Positions 26,306-35,962 of a DNA stretch of 55,449 nt are shown here, in pieces. The stretch is from Runella sp. GTDB taxonomy: Bacteria; Bacteroidota; Bacteroidia; Cytophagales; Spirosomataceae. The notes under the pieces are model-generated. The model was not told where the DNA came from and made no database searches. It saw nothing but the letters and a program-made list of their open reading frames with translations. Position 1 is the first letter of the stretch, and the number at the start of each line of letters is the position of its first letter. The stretch spans positions 1 through 55,449 of the forward strand of contig JALQYJ010000118.1 of the NCBI GenBank assembly GCA_023254175.1, read 5' to 3'. A program made the translations under genes and the position numbers.

Positions 26306-27394
26306 ATGAATAAAGCTATTGTAGGTGTACTGGTGCTGATTGGTGCTGTGGTACTCGTTTCGTGCGAAGAAAAAAAAGAAACAGTCGAAGAAAAAAGAAC
26401 ATTTGCTTTGACTGATACGATGATGAAACGTATCGAACTGGCAGACGCTAGTATTCAACCCGTTCGGAGTGAGCTAACGTTGGTAGGGAAAATTGGTGCT
26501 GACGAAAATCGTGTCATCAAAGTGTATCCGTTGGTAGGAGGTAACGTTGAATCGGTGAGCGTTGAGTTGGGTGATTTCGTCCGACGAGGACAAGTGTTAG
26601 CAACCATTAGGTCGGGAGAAGTGGCTGATTTTGAGCGTCAAATGATTCAAGCACAGTCGGAAGTGCTAGTGGCCGAAAAAAACCTAAAAGCCGCCGAGGA
26701 ATTGTTTGAAAGCAAGCTCAATTCCCAACGTGAGGTGAACGTCGCCAAAAAAGAAGTCGAAAATGCCCAGGCCGAACTGAACCGTATCAAGGAAGTTTTT
26801 CGTATTTATGGCCTTGGAAAAACCACCCACTACGTCGTCAAATCGCCGATAGATGGTTTTGTGATTAGTAAAAATATCAATCCAGGAATGCAGCTTCGGT
26901 CCGATAATGCTGAACAGATTTTTACCGTAGGGCAAATCAGTGAAGTATGGGTAATGGCTAATGTCAACGAAAGTGATATTCCGAAAGTGAAACTTGGAAT
27001 GATGGCTAATATTCAAACCATTAGCTACAATGATGAGCTGTTTCATGGCAAAGTGGATAAAATTTACAATGTTCTTGACCCTGAGTCGAAAAGCATGAAA
27101 GTACGTATCAGACTCAATAATAAGGGGTACAAACTCAAGCCCGAAATGCACGCTACGGTGTCGCTAAAGTTTGAAGAAGGCGGGAGCATGATGGCGATAC
27201 CGTCGAGTGCTGTGATTTTTGACCGCAGTAAAAACTGGGTGATGGTGTTTAAGAGTCGCACACAAATCGAAACTCGGGAAGTGACTGTAAACAAAATGTT
27301 GAACAACGTGGCCTACATCGAAGCAGGGCTGAAAGAAGGGGAGACGGTTATTTCAAAGAATCAATTATTGGTGTACGACGCACTGAACGACTAA
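26306..27394 (+). CDS. Periplasmic adaptor (membrane fusion) lipoprotein of a metal RND system
   Basis: A 362-residue efflux adaptor (CzcB/CusB-like). It has a lipoprotein signal with lipobox VLVSC, so Cys20 would be acylated. The order is barrel-sandwich half (VYPLVGGNVESVSVELGDFV), helical hairpin (EVLVAEKNLKAAEELFESKL and on), second sandwich half (YVVKSPIDGFVISKNINPG), and beta-barrel (VWVMANVNESDIPKVKLGM). It bridges the TolC-like channel and the pump. No His-rich metal-binding N-terminus is visible, unlike some CzcB proteins. Confidence 0.92.
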   Translation: MNKAIVGVLVLIGAVVLVSCEEKKETVEEKRTFALTDTMMKRIELADASIQPVRSELTLVGKIGADENRVIKVYPLVGGNVESVSVELGDFVRRGQVLATIRSGEVADFERQMIQAQSEVLVAEKNLKAAEELFESKLNSQREVNVAKKEVENAQAELNRIKEVFRIYGLGKTTHYVVKSPIDGFVISKNINPGMQLRSDNAEQIFTVGQISEVWVMANVNESDIPKVKLGMMANIQTISYNDELFHGKVDKIYNVLDPESKSMKVRIRLNNKGYKLKPEMHATVSLKFEEGGSMMAIPSSAVIFDRSKNWVMVFKSRTQIETREVTVNKMLNNVAYIEAGLKEGETVISKNQLLVYDALND

Positions 27395-27397
27395 GAT

Positions 27398-30300
27398 ATG
27401 AATAAGTTTATTAGAGGAATTGTAGGGTTTTCGCTCAAAAACCGCTTTTTTGTTTTTTTTATGACGGGTATCTTGGTCGTTGCTGGGGTGGTAAGCTACC
27501 TCAATACGCCGCTTGAAGCCTTTCCCGACGTAACCAATACCCAAATTATTGTAGTCACCGAATGGAACGGACGCAGTGCAGAAGAAATCGAACGTTTTGT
27601 CACCGTTCCGATTGAAGTGGCCATGAACTCTGTGCAGCGTAAAACCAACGTTCGTAGTATTACTATGTTTGGGTTAAGCATCATCAAAATCATTTTTGAG
27701 GATGATGTAGAAGACTTTTTTGCCCGACAACAGGTTAACAATCAGCTTCGAACCGTTTCGCTACCCGATGGGGTCGACCCCGAAGTGCAACCACCCTATG
27801 GGCCTACGGGCGAAATTTTTCGATTTACACTGGAAAGCAAAGACCGAGATAGCCGCGAGCTGTTGACCTTGCACAATTGGGTAGTCGATCGACAACTCAG
27901 GAGCGTTGCAGGGGTAGCTGATGTAGTGGCGTTTGGAGGACGCGAAAAGATGTACGAAATCCAAGTGAACCCCACTCAACTTGCCAAATATGACATTACC
28001 CCGCTGGAGGTGTATCAGGCCGTTACCAAAAGCAACGTTAACGTGGGAGGAGATGTGATTGAGAAAAACGGTCAGGCGTACGTGGTGCGTGGGATTGGGT
28101 TACTGAATTCGATTCCTGATATTGAAAACATCATCGTCGAGTATGTGGAAGATAATCCTGTGTTGGTCAAAAACGTGGCCGATGTCAAAGAATCTAACTT
28201 ACCTCGCGTCGGGCAGGTGGGCCTAAATACCAACGACGACGTGGTGGAAGGGATTGTAGTGCAGCGTAAAGGAGAAAATCCTAGTGAAGTACTGGCACGG
28301 GTCAAGGCGAAAATTGAAGAATTGAATACCAAGATTTTGCCACCTGACGTGAAAATGGTTACTTTCTACGACCGAGACAACCTGATTACCTTCTGTACCA
28401 AAACGGTACTCCACAATTTGTTTGAAGGAATTCTGTTTGTTACGGTCATTGTGTTCCTTTTTATGGCTGATTGGCGAACGACCGTGATTGTGTCCATCAT
28501 TATTCCGCTGGCATTGTTGTTTGCCTTTATGTGTCTCAAAATTAAGGGGATGTCGGCCAACTTACTTTCAATGGGGGCCGTTGATTTTGGAATTATCATT
28601 GATGGGGCCGTAGTGATGGTAGAGGGGATGTTTGTGGCACTCGACCATCTTGCCCACAAAAATGGTATGGAACGGTTTAATAAACTGGCTAAATTGGGAT
28701 TGATTAGGAAAACGGGCGGGGAGCTTGGGAAGGCTGTCTTTTTCTCTAAGCTTATCATCATCACGGCTTTGGTTCCTATTTTCAGTTTCCAAAAGGTAGA
28801 GGGAAAAATGTTTAGCCCGCTGGCTTATACCCTTGGCTTTGCTTTATTGGGGGCGTTGCTTTATACGCTTACGTTAGTTCCTGTATTGTGCTCATTTTTG
28901 CTACGAAAAAACGTTCGAGAAAAGAACAATCCGATTGTTAATTTCTTTGACCGTATCGTCACATCGGGCTTCAGTTGGTGTTATACGAATAAAAAAATGA
29001 GCGTTTTGGCTGCCATGATATTCTTGGGTTGTACCTTGTTTTCGGCAACTTGGCTTGGGACAGAATTTTTGCCACAGCTCAATGAAGGCGCACTTTGGGT
29101 AGAAGCAAAGCTACCGATGAGTAGTTCGCTCAACGAAACCGTCAAAACGGTAGCGACACTCCGTACCAAGCTCATGGATTTTCCTGAAGTCAATGGTGTG
29201 TTATCCCAAACGGGCCGTTCCAACGACGGGACTGACCCTTCGGGATTTTATTATGTGCAGATGCAAGTGAACTTGAAGCCCAAAGAGGAGTGGAAACGTA
29301 AAATCTCGACCGACGATTTGATTGAGGAAATGGACGTGAAACTTAAACAATTGCAGGGCATTAACTATAATTATTCGCAGCCCATTATTGACAACGTAGC
29401 TGAAGCGGTAGCGGGGATGAATGCCAGTAATGCGGTGAAAATCTTTGGCGATGACCTTGATGTACTTAATGAAAATGCGAACAAAGTCATCGAAGCCATT
29501 AAGGACGTACCAGGAGTGAAAGACGTAGGTATTTTGCGAAACATTGGCCAACCCGAAATGAGTGTTATTCTACACGACCACAAAATGGCCATGTATGGCG
29601 TAAGTACAGCTGATGCCCAAGCAGTGATTGAGATGGCGATTGGGGGAAAAACAGCCTCGATATTGTACGAAGGCGAGCGTAAATTTGAAATTCGTATTCG
29701 ATACCAAGAACCGTATCGCCGTACCGAAGAAGATATCCTTCGCTTAATGGTACCGACCTTGAAGGGGAATAAAATTCCGTTAAAAGAAATAGCCACCCTT
29801 CGGAAAGTGACAGGGCCTGCGTTTGTCTACCGCGACAATAACAAGCGTTTTATTGGGGTAAAATTTTCGGTACGTGAGCGTGATTTAGGAAGTACCATTG
29901 CCGAAGCACAAAGCAAAGTAGCCCCCATCTTGAAAGCATTACCGAAAGGCTACTCTATCAACTGGACGGGAGAGTTTGAAAACCAAGTACGGGCTACTCA
30001 GCGGCTTGGACAAGTAGTCCCTATTAGCATCGTTGCGATTTTTGTCATCCTTTTTATCACCTTTGGTAATGCCAAAGACGCAGGTCTTGTATTGGTGAAT
30101 GTACCTTTTGCCTTGATTGGCGGTATTTTGGCTTTGCACGTAACGCACATGAACTTCGGTATTTCGGCGGGGGTAGGTTTTATCGCCCTGTTCGGGATTT
30201 GTGTTCAAAACGGGGTAATTCTAATATCGGTATTCAACAAAAATACCTCGGTTAGAATGCCGCTCGATGAGGCAATTCGGGAAGGAGTAAAATCACGGAT

Positions 30301-30511
30301 TCGGCCTGTTGTGATGACGGCTTTGATGGCGGCCATTGGGTTGCTACCAGCGGCTTTATCGACAGGAATAGGCTCTGAGACCCAAAAACCACTCGCCATC
30401 GTGGTGATTGGCGGTCTGATAACGGCCACGGTATTGACCTTGCTGATTTTTCCAATTATTTATCGCTTTTTCTACCGTCACCATGTACATACAATAAAAG
30501 ACTTAGAATAA
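27398..30511 (+). CDS. CusA/CzcA-family heavy-metal efflux RND transporter
   Basis: A 1037-residue proton-driven inner membrane pump. TM1 reads GILVVAGVVSYLNTPLEAFP. The helix-4 motif VDFGIIIDGAVVMVEG (from residue 395) carries the two acidic residues typical of the heavy-metal (HME) branch. Two large periplasmic loops frame the central porter domain. The HME branch exports Cu(I)/Ag(I) or Zn(II)/Co(II)/Cd(II), and I cannot decide the metal from motifs alone. The stop overlaps the next start by one base (TAATG). Genes 25050-31254 form one operon, divergent from the permease. No metal-sensing regulator lies next to it. Confidence 0.95.
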   Translation: MNKFIRGIVGFSLKNRFFVFFMTGILVVAGVVSYLNTPLEAFPDVTNTQIIVVTEWNGRSAEEIERFVTVPIEVAMNSVQRKTNVRSITMFGLSIIKIIFEDDVEDFFARQQVNNQLRTVSLPDGVDPEVQPPYGPTGEIFRFTLESKDRDSRELLTLHNWVVDRQLRSVAGVADVVAFGGREKMYEIQVNPTQLAKYDITPLEVYQAVTKSNVNVGGDVIEKNGQAYVVRGIGLLNSIPDIENIIVEYVEDNPVLVKNVADVKESNLPRVGQVGLNTNDDVVEGIVVQRKGENPSEVLARVKAKIEELNTKILPPDVKMVTFYDRDNLITFCTKTVLHNLFEGILFVTVIVFLFMADWRTTVIVSIIIPLALLFAFMCLKIKGMSANLLSMGAVDFGIIIDGAVVMVEGMFVALDHLAHKNGMERFNKLAKLGLIRKTGGELGKAVFFSKLIIITALVPIFSFQKVEGKMFSPLAYTLGFALLGALLYTLTLVPVLCSFLLRKNVREKNNPIVNFFDRIVTSGFSWCYTNKKMSVLAAMIFLGCTLFSATWLGTEFLPQLNEGALWVEAKLPMSSSLNETVKTVATLRTKLMDFPEVNGVLSQTGRSNDGTDPSGFYYVQMQVNLKPKEEWKRKISTDDLIEEMDVKLKQLQGINYNYSQPIIDNVAEAVAGMNASNAVKIFGDDLDVLNENANKVIEAIKDVPGVKDVGILRNIGQPEMSVILHDHKMAMYGVSTADAQAVIEMAIGGKTASILYEGERKFEIRIRYQEPYRRTEEDILRLMVPTLKGNKIPLKEIATLRKVTGPAFVYRDNNKRFIGVKFSVRERDLGSTIAEAQSKVAPILKALPKGYSINWTGEFENQVRATQRLGQVVPISIVAIFVILFITFGNAKDAGLVLVNVPFALIGGILALHVTHMNFGISAGVGFIALFGICVQNGVILISVFNKNTSVRMPLDEAIREGVKSRIRPVVMTALMAAIGLLPAALSTGIGSETQKPLAIVVIGGLITATVLTLLIFPIIYRFFYRHHVHTIKDLE

Positions 30512-31254
30512 TGAAACGACAGATACTCACAGGCTGTATTTTGATGAGCTTCTTGTTGGGTAGACTTGTTACTTTTGCCCAAAACAGAACCGATTTTCAG
30601 GTATGGCCTGGGGTGTCTTTAAAATTGGATTTACCCAAAAAGTGGGCGTTTACGGTTCAGTACCGTACTCGCATCATTGACAACGCCAGTTATTACAAGG
30701 GGTCGTATATTTTCACAACGGCTGAATACCAGTTGAATAAGCATTTCGAAGCGATGGCCAACTACCGTTTGGCTATGGTCGATGAAGGCGTATATTATCG
30801 GTATTTTTTAGGAGTGGCTGCTAAAGTAAAAGTAGGTGATTTTACTTTGATGGTGCGGCCCGCGATTCAGTACCAAAGCCAACGCTTTACGGCTGATGAC
30901 GAAATTCGGACCGATACCGATACTTATTTTCGGCCACGTTTTACGGTCAAATATAAATTATCGAAACGTTGGGATATTTACACCTACGCCGAGCCTTTTT
31001 TTGCCATTAACAGCAGTAAAACCAAAATTGATAACTGGCAAAACTCCATCGGTCTTAAATACGAATACCTCAAAAATCAGCGCTTGAATCCTTACTTCAT
31101 TTGGCAACCCGATTATTCGCATAAAAAGTACCAGTTGACTAACTACATCGCAGGACTGGACATTGAATTTTCGGTAAAACCATTTAAGTACTTCAAACGA
31201 CAGAAAAAAGTAAGTACTCCATCTCATCCTCGCTCGCAATGGCCTCCCAATTAG
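30511..31254 (+). CDS. DUF2490 family outer-membrane beta-barrel protein
   Basis: A 247-residue secreted protein. The signal peptide is MKRQILTGCILMSFLLGRLVTFAQ. Alternating hydrophobic strands follow, with typical DUF2490 features: FQVWPGVSLKLDLPKKWAFT, then YRTRIIDN, and a series of KLSKRWDIYTYAEPFFAI-type strands ending with an aromatic. It is predicted to be a small outer-membrane barrel. It is translationally coupled to the RND pump gene, so a role connected to metal efflux is possible, although the family has no established function. Confidence 0.82.
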   Translation: MKRQILTGCILMSFLLGRLVTFAQNRTDFQVWPGVSLKLDLPKKWAFTVQYRTRIIDNASYYKGSYIFTTAEYQLNKHFEAMANYRLAMVDEGVYYRYFLGVAAKVKVGDFTLMVRPAIQYQSQRFTADDEIRTDTDTYFRPRFTVKYKLSKRWDIYTYAEPFFAINSSKTKIDNWQNSIGLKYEYLKNQRLNPYFIWQPDYSHKKYQLTNYIAGLDIEFSVKPFKYFKRQKKVSTPSHPRSQWPPN

Positions 31255-31276
31255 GCGAAACAACAACGGTATTTGT

Positions 31277-31987
31277 TTATAATATTCCTTCATCGGCAAA
31301 GCTTAAATAACTGTGGTCGGTCACAATCAGGTGGTCTAAAATTGGAATATCCAGTAGTTTGCCCGAAGTAACTAATCGCTTTGTAAGTTCTTTATCCGCT
31401 TCACTTGGTTTTAAATTCCCCGATGGGTGGTTATGAACCAAAATCATCGCACTTGCAAGGTGTTCTAATGCAGCTTTGAAAATAATTTTAGGGTCGGCGA
31501 CAGTCCCCGAAACGCCCCCTTGGCTTATCTGAACGGGCCGAATGACTTCATTTGACCGCGATAAAAGTAATACCCAAAATTCCTCATGTGGCAAGTCAAG
31601 GAGGTACGCCCTGATTTGGTCATAGGCATCTTTTGAAGAGGTTATTCTCGGTTTTCTTATGGCTTCACTTTCTTTTCTACGCCTTCCAAGTTCCAAGGCA
31701 GCGGCAATCGAAATCGCTTTTGCTTCGCCAATTCCTTTGATTTTCATCAAATCCTTTATGCTAAGTTTGGCTAGCTCATTGAGGTTGTTGCTGGCCTTTT
31801 GAAGAATGATTTTTGATACGTCGACGGCTGATAACTCTCTTGTTCCTGAACCAATTAAAATGGCTATAAGTTCGGCATCAGTTAGTGCTCCTTTGCCCTT
31901 TAATAAAAGTTTTTCGCGAGGGCGGTCTTCTTCAGCCCAGCTTAAAATCCGTCTTGGGGCTTGGTAGTCGGTTTCTTCAAAAGTCAT
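31277..31987 (-). CDS. radC: RadC family protein (JAMM/MPN metalloprotein)
   Basis: A 236-residue member of the RadC (UPF0758) family. An N-terminal helix-hairpin-helix (LAKLSIKDLMKIKGIGEAKA) is joined to an MPN-like metal-binding domain with the JAMM signature HNHPSGNLKPSEAD, plus the upstream GGVSGTVADP. The name comes from an E. coli allele later shown to lie in another gene; a direct DNA-repair role is not established. The ATG at 31987 starts the family N-terminus (MTFEETDYQAPRRILSW). Its 5' side is divergent from the glycosyltransferase, with 67 bp between the starts. Confidence 0.93.
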   Translation of the reverse strand: MTFEETDYQAPRRILSWAEEDRPREKLLLKGKGALTDAELIAILIGSGTRELSAVDVSKIILQKASNNLNELAKLSIKDLMKIKGIGEAKAISIAAALELGRRRKESEAIRKPRITSSKDAYDQIRAYLLDLPHEEFWVLLLSRSNEVIRPVQISQGGVSGTVADPKIIFKAALEHLASAMILVHNHPSGNLKPSEADKELTKRLVTSGKLLDIPILDHLIVTDHSYLSFADEGIL

Positions 31988-32054
31988 ATAGGAAAAGTTA
32001 AGTCCGTTTAAATTGGGTAAAATTATAGTAACTTGCCGAGGTAAATCATGCGAT

Positions 32055-33065
32055 ATGCGCAAATACAGCATTATTATTCCTGTGTATAATCGTCCTGATG
32101 AATTGGGCGAACTATTAGAGTGTTTGGTTCAACAAACGCTCAAAAATTTTGAGGTAGTCATCGTTGAAGATGGCTCCAAAATCAAATGTAAAGACGTTGT
32201 TGATTCGTTTAAGTCACACTTAGACATCACGTATTACTACAAAGAAAACGGGGGGCAAGGCTTTGCACGAAACTCTGGTTTTGAGCGTGCTAAAGGCGAC
32301 TATTTTATTCTCTTGGATTCGGATGCGCTCTTGGAACCAAATTATTTAGAAGTGGTAGAAAGCCGTTTGAATATCGATTACGTAGATTTGTACGGTGGCC
32401 CTGATACCGACCATCCAAGTTTTACGCCTATCCAAAAAGCTATTAGTTATTCGATGACATCGTTCTTTACAACGGGAGGGATTCGGGGTAAAAAAAGTAA
32501 TTTAGGGGGAACCTTTCACCCACGGAGTTTTAACATGGGGCTTTCGAGGAAAGTTTGGGAGAAAACGGGGGGGTTTCAAATCAGCCGAATGGGAGAAGAT
32601 ATTATTTTTAGTATTTCAGCACTTCGATTAGGTTTTAAGTCTGCTCTCATACCAGAAGCTTTTATTTATCATAAACGAAGAACGGGCTTTGGTGCTTTTT
32701 TTAGACAATTGCGTTTTTTTGGCCGTGCCCGTATCAACATTGGCAGATTTTATCCTACTGAACTAAAATTGGTACATACCTTTCCGTTGTTGTTTACTTT
32801 AGGCTGTTTGAGTATTCCATTGCTTAGATTGATTCACCTATGGCTTTTTTATTTAGGTGTTGGGTTTCTTGTGCTATATATTGTGCTATTATTTTTGGAT
32901 GCAACTCGCCAGTCAAAAAGTGTTAAAGTTGGCTTTTTAAGCGTGATAGCCGCTTTTGTCCAGTTGTTTGGATACGGTTTCGGGTTTATTCAGGAAGGTT
33001 GGCAACGGCTATTTGAGGCAAAAACTCACCGTGAAACAGGCGCTCATATCGACTATCCATCATAG
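32055..33065 (+). CDS. Family 2 glycosyltransferase
   Basis: A 336-residue inverting GT-A glycosyltransferase. The N-terminus YSIIIPVYNRPDELGELLEC is the nucleotide-sugar-binding start. VVIVEDGSK and the metal-binding DSDALLEPNY (a D-x-D variant) follow, and then GEDIIFSISALRLGF as the acceptor-side acidic motif. Two or three hydrophobic helices near the C-terminus (LVHTFPLLFTLGCLSIPLL, LGVGFLVLYIVLLFL) suggest membrane attachment. The substrate is unknown. The ATG at 32055 was chosen over an upstream in-frame codon at 32013. A strong bidirectional terminator separates it from gldN. Confidence 0.9.
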   Translation: MRKYSIIIPVYNRPDELGELLECLVQQTLKNFEVVIVEDGSKIKCKDVVDSFKSHLDITYYYKENGGQGFARNSGFERAKGDYFILLDSDALLEPNYLEVVESRLNIDYVDLYGGPDTDHPSFTPIQKAISYSMTSFFTTGGIRGKKSNLGGTFHPRSFNMGLSRKVWEKTGGFQISRMGEDIIFSISALRLGFKSALIPEAFIYHKRRTGFGAFFRQLRFFGRARINIGRFYPTELKLVHTFPLLFTLGCLSIPLLRLIHLWLFYLGVGFLVLYIVLLFLDATRQSKSVKVGFLSVIAAFVQLFGYGFGFIQEGWQRLFEAKTHRETGAHIDYPS

Positions 33066-33080
33066 TATTGACGACGATAT

Positions 33081-33126
33081 AACACAACAAAAAAGACGGC
33101 CTGAGAGCCGTCTTTTTTGTTGTGTT
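33081..33126. terminator. Bidirectional terminator between the glycosyltransferase gene and gldN
   Basis: A perfect 20-bp inverted repeat spans 33081-33100 and 33107-33126 with a six-base loop. The core is AAAAAAGACGGC against GCCGTCTTTTTT. T-runs form on either strand, so it can end both the rightward glycosyltransferase transcript and the leftward gld transcript. Confidence 0.9.
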
Positions 33127-33133
33127 ATTTGGA

Positions 33134-34219
33134 CTAGTATTCCCACAAACCGTGTTCTAATTCCATTAATTCATTTTCAATTTGAATAGACTTCCAAAGG
33201 GCTGCTTTCTCGCTACCATAAATGCTAATAAGGTCGCGATCCATTGGGTTTGAAAGTCTTGTAATACGACCATTGAACAAACGTAAGTCGAATGCATCGG
33301 CTAGGTTTTTGTGTTGAGCGGTATTGTATTCGTTAAACCAAATGAATTTTTTTGGGTCGCTACGGAACAGTTTATCCAAATCTTTGTACTTAATTGTCGC
33401 TACAGGCATTTCAAGACCAGCGGGGTGTACATCGGCAGGAATATAAATTGTTACTGTTTGGATGTCATAGTATTGACGAGAGCGTTTGCGGTCAAATACC
33501 CAATCTTCTTTGATTTCCAACACCGATAGCTGGTCAGGGAAATACATATTTTCAGCAAGTGCAGTGGCTTCAGCAGCGGCTTTTGCCGCAGCTTCTTCGG
33601 CTATCTTTTTTTTAATTTCGGTAGAATCAACCTTAGGAGGCGCTACCTTGGCTACTACTTGGCTTTTTTTACCCTTAGTAGTTTTCTTTTTAGGTGCAGG
33701 TGTTCCCCAACCATCGTCTACGGGTTGAGTCTCCTTTTTAGGGGCGGGCGCTCCCCAACCATCGTCAGCAGGTTTTGTAGCCGTTTTTTTGTCGTCCTTT
33801 TTGGTATCTCCCCAACCATCGTTGGCGCTTCCACCTGCGACATTTTCAAGTCCAAAACCAGCTTTCTTTTCTTCATCCGTTAATACTTGACCTTGGTTAG
33901 GAATTTGGAGTTTTTTTACAAACTCATCCATTGTCATTTTCTTAGCCATGTCCTGATCAACGTAAGCATCCAGAAGCCCTGCTTTAACGGCATCCATGAT
34001 ATACTTAGTGATTTCGTTACCTTTTGAAAACATAGGTTGATTTTGCTTTTCTTTCAAATCCAACCGACGCCACAGGGTACGTTTCATCATGATGTCAGCA
34101 TCATTAAATTCACGTACTGAAAGCGGATTAACCCCACGGTTATCTTTCTCCTGTGCCAATGCTCCTAAGCTCACAGTAGCTAATGCTACGCATCCCAATA
34201 AGGTTTTGACTCTATTCAT
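33134..34219 (-). CDS. gldN: Gliding motility/type IX secretion protein GldN with a DGWG-repeat insertion
   Basis: GldN (PorN) is a periplasmic part of the type IX secretion machine; with GldK it forms rings on the inner side of the outer membrane. The 361-residue protein has a signal peptide (MNRVKTLLGCVALATVSLGALAQ) and conserved blocks MMKRTLWRRLDLKEKQNQP and IKEDWVFDRKRSRQYYDIQT. Between them lies a low-complexity region (about 120-220) with three DGWG repeats (134-137, 153-156, 169-172) set in Lys/Pro/Ala-rich spacers, followed by an Ala/Glu-rich helix. I do not recall such repeats from well-studied GldN proteins. It is the last gene of the gldL-gldM-gldN unit. Confidence 0.93.
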   Translation of the reverse strand: MNRVKTLLGCVALATVSLGALAQEKDNRGVNPLSVREFNDADIMMKRTLWRRLDLKEKQNQPMFSKGNEITKYIMDAVKAGLLDAYVDQDMAKKMTMDEFVKKLQIPNQGQVLTDEEKKAGFGLENVAGGSANDGWGDTKKDDKKTATKPADDGWGAPAPKKETQPVDDGWGTPAPKKKTTKGKKSQVVAKVAPPKVDSTEIKKKIAEEAAAKAAAEATALAENMYFPDQLSVLEIKEDWVFDRKRSRQYYDIQTVTIYIPADVHPAGLEMPVATIKYKDLDKLFRSDPKKFIWFNEYNTAQHKNLADAFDLRLFNGRITRLSNPMDRDLISIYGSEKAALWKSIQIENELMELEHGLWEY

Positions 34220-34294
34220 TTTATTTTGTATTTAATTCGTTAGAGTACTAACGAACAATTAGTTACAAACGATATGTTTGCTAAGTGCAAAATA

Positions 34295-35890
34295 TTAGTT
34301 CAATGGAATGTTTTTCAACTGAACAGGTACCCCTGCATCATTGACACTTCCTTTGAAGTTTTTGCGTTGAACCCCCGAAACTTCAATGAAAAGGCGGTCG
34401 CCTGATTGCGCTTGTGATGCCAATGCTCCAATAGAGCCACTAGAGCCACTGATAGATACAGGTTGACCAATTGGACGGTTGTTACGTACAAGACGAACCG
34501 TCATTTGGGAAACACGAAAACTAGCATCATCAGGTGAAAACGCCTTGAAACTTGGGTCAGCAACAGCATCCACGCGAATGCTACGAGCCATACTAGCTTG
34601 AACCCCTCTACGTTCGTCGGCAAGAGCTCCATTGATGTAGTATTCAAGCGTTGGACGAGGAACTTGCGATACGCGGAATGGCTCGCTACCCATCAAATTC
34701 CCTTGGTTTGAAATGTTGAGGGTTACGTTTTTGCTGTTTGGTACGATAATTACCTTTCCTTTACCATTGTTAATAAATTCAGCACCTTCTCCACCAAATG
34801 ATGGATTCCACAAAGCACCTAGTGCTGCACTTTGTACACTCAAGACGTTTTTACAGCCTAAGTAAAGTGGAGGCAACGTTCCCGTTTCGATTTGGTATGT
34901 TGGGCGAGCTACTTTGTACTCATATTTCATCGAAATCGACGTGTCACGCCCACTTGGTGTAGGGAAAGAAATAACCCCTTGCAACGTTTTTGTCGCTAAA
35001 CCGTCTTTGTCATAGGCACCACCCTGAGCTGTAAATTCGATAATACCTTTTCCGCCTTGAACACGTACTGGAGAACCTCCTAAGCTCATACGTGGCGTAA
35101 GTGCGCTTGAAGAAGCTGCAATAAACATTTCGCCCTTGAATTTAGTTCCAGCCACAACTACCTTAGACTCAGCACTAATCATAGCTAGGATTTTATCAAA
35201 CTTAATATCTTTTGCACCTACTTTTGCTGCTAATGCATCCAGAACTTCGCCCTCAAGACGACGAACCTCCGACTGGCGTTGGCTCAATACCGCCAAAGCT
35301 GCAGGAACAGGAGTCTGTTCGAAATTAATAGAAGCAAAATCTTTGTTACGCTGGTCGGCATCACGTTTAGCGAGTGGGTCGTCTTTTCCATCCAAAGCTA
35401 GGGGGGCAAAACTAGTACCAGCAAGTTTGTTCATTCGGTCAGCGAAACTATTCAACTTACTTTTAAGCTCGTAAGCTTTGCCATTTTTGCTAGGACCAAT
35501 CATATAGATAGCCACCTTGTCTTCTTCGTTCGGGTTTTTTACCTTCCCTGTTTCGGGGTCGATACCACCACCTGCTTCTTCGATAAGTTTTGTTTTGATA
35601 GCATCAATCTCCGAAACAATACTATTAGCAAGCGTTCGTACTTCTTCGGCTTGTTTCACGATAGAGACCTCAAACGCACGGTTTCCTGCCTTGGCAACTT
35701 TGTCGCGAATACTTTCTACCGTTCCTTGATTTATTTTATTGGCAGCATTTGCTGATCCTTCCATGCTGTTGTTCAACAATTGGAATTTTTCCAATAGCGC
35801 TGAACTTACTTGCAAGGCCAACATCGCTGTTAGTACTAAATACATCATCCCGATCATCTTCTGCCGGGGTGACTCTTTTCCTCCTGCCAT
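34295..35890 (-). CDS. gldM: Gliding motility/type IX secretion motor protein GldM
   Basis: GldM (PorM) spans the periplasm and, with GldL, forms the proton-driven rotary motor of type IX secretion. The 531-residue protein has one N-terminal transmembrane helix (MIGMMYLVLTAMLALQVSSA) and then four periplasmic domains: a helical bundle first (with IRDKVAKAGNRAFEV), then beta domains, ending ASQAQSGDRLFIEVSGVQRK. The length is near the usual 510-530. It lies 72 bp after gldL and 75 bp before gldN on the same strand. Confidence 0.96.
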   Translation of the reverse strand: MAGGKESPRQKMIGMMYLVLTAMLALQVSSALLEKFQLLNNSMEGSANAANKINQGTVESIRDKVAKAGNRAFEVSIVKQAEEVRTLANSIVSEIDAIKTKLIEEAGGGIDPETGKVKNPNEEDKVAIYMIGPSKNGKAYELKSKLNSFADRMNKLAGTSFAPLALDGKDDPLAKRDADQRNKDFASINFEQTPVPAALAVLSQRQSEVRRLEGEVLDALAAKVGAKDIKFDKILAMISAESKVVVAGTKFKGEMFIAASSSALTPRMSLGGSPVRVQGGKGIIEFTAQGGAYDKDGLATKTLQGVISFPTPSGRDTSISMKYEYKVARPTYQIETGTLPPLYLGCKNVLSVQSAALGALWNPSFGGEGAEFINNGKGKVIIVPNSKNVTLNISNQGNLMGSEPFRVSQVPRPTLEYYINGALADERRGVQASMARSIRVDAVADPSFKAFSPDDASFRVSQMTVRLVRNNRPIGQPVSISGSSGSIGALASQAQSGDRLFIEVSGVQRKNFKGSVNDAGVPVQLKNIPLN

Positions 35891-35962
35891 GTTTATAGAT
35901 TACAGTTTTAGTTTACGGTTTACAGATACTTATTCTTGGTCAATAAAACCTAAGAACAAGTT

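Noticed and set aside
27398-30511. Several open frames on the minus strand of the RND pump gene
   Set aside because: They are reverse-strand shadows of a well-recognised 1037-residue transporter and carry no motif.
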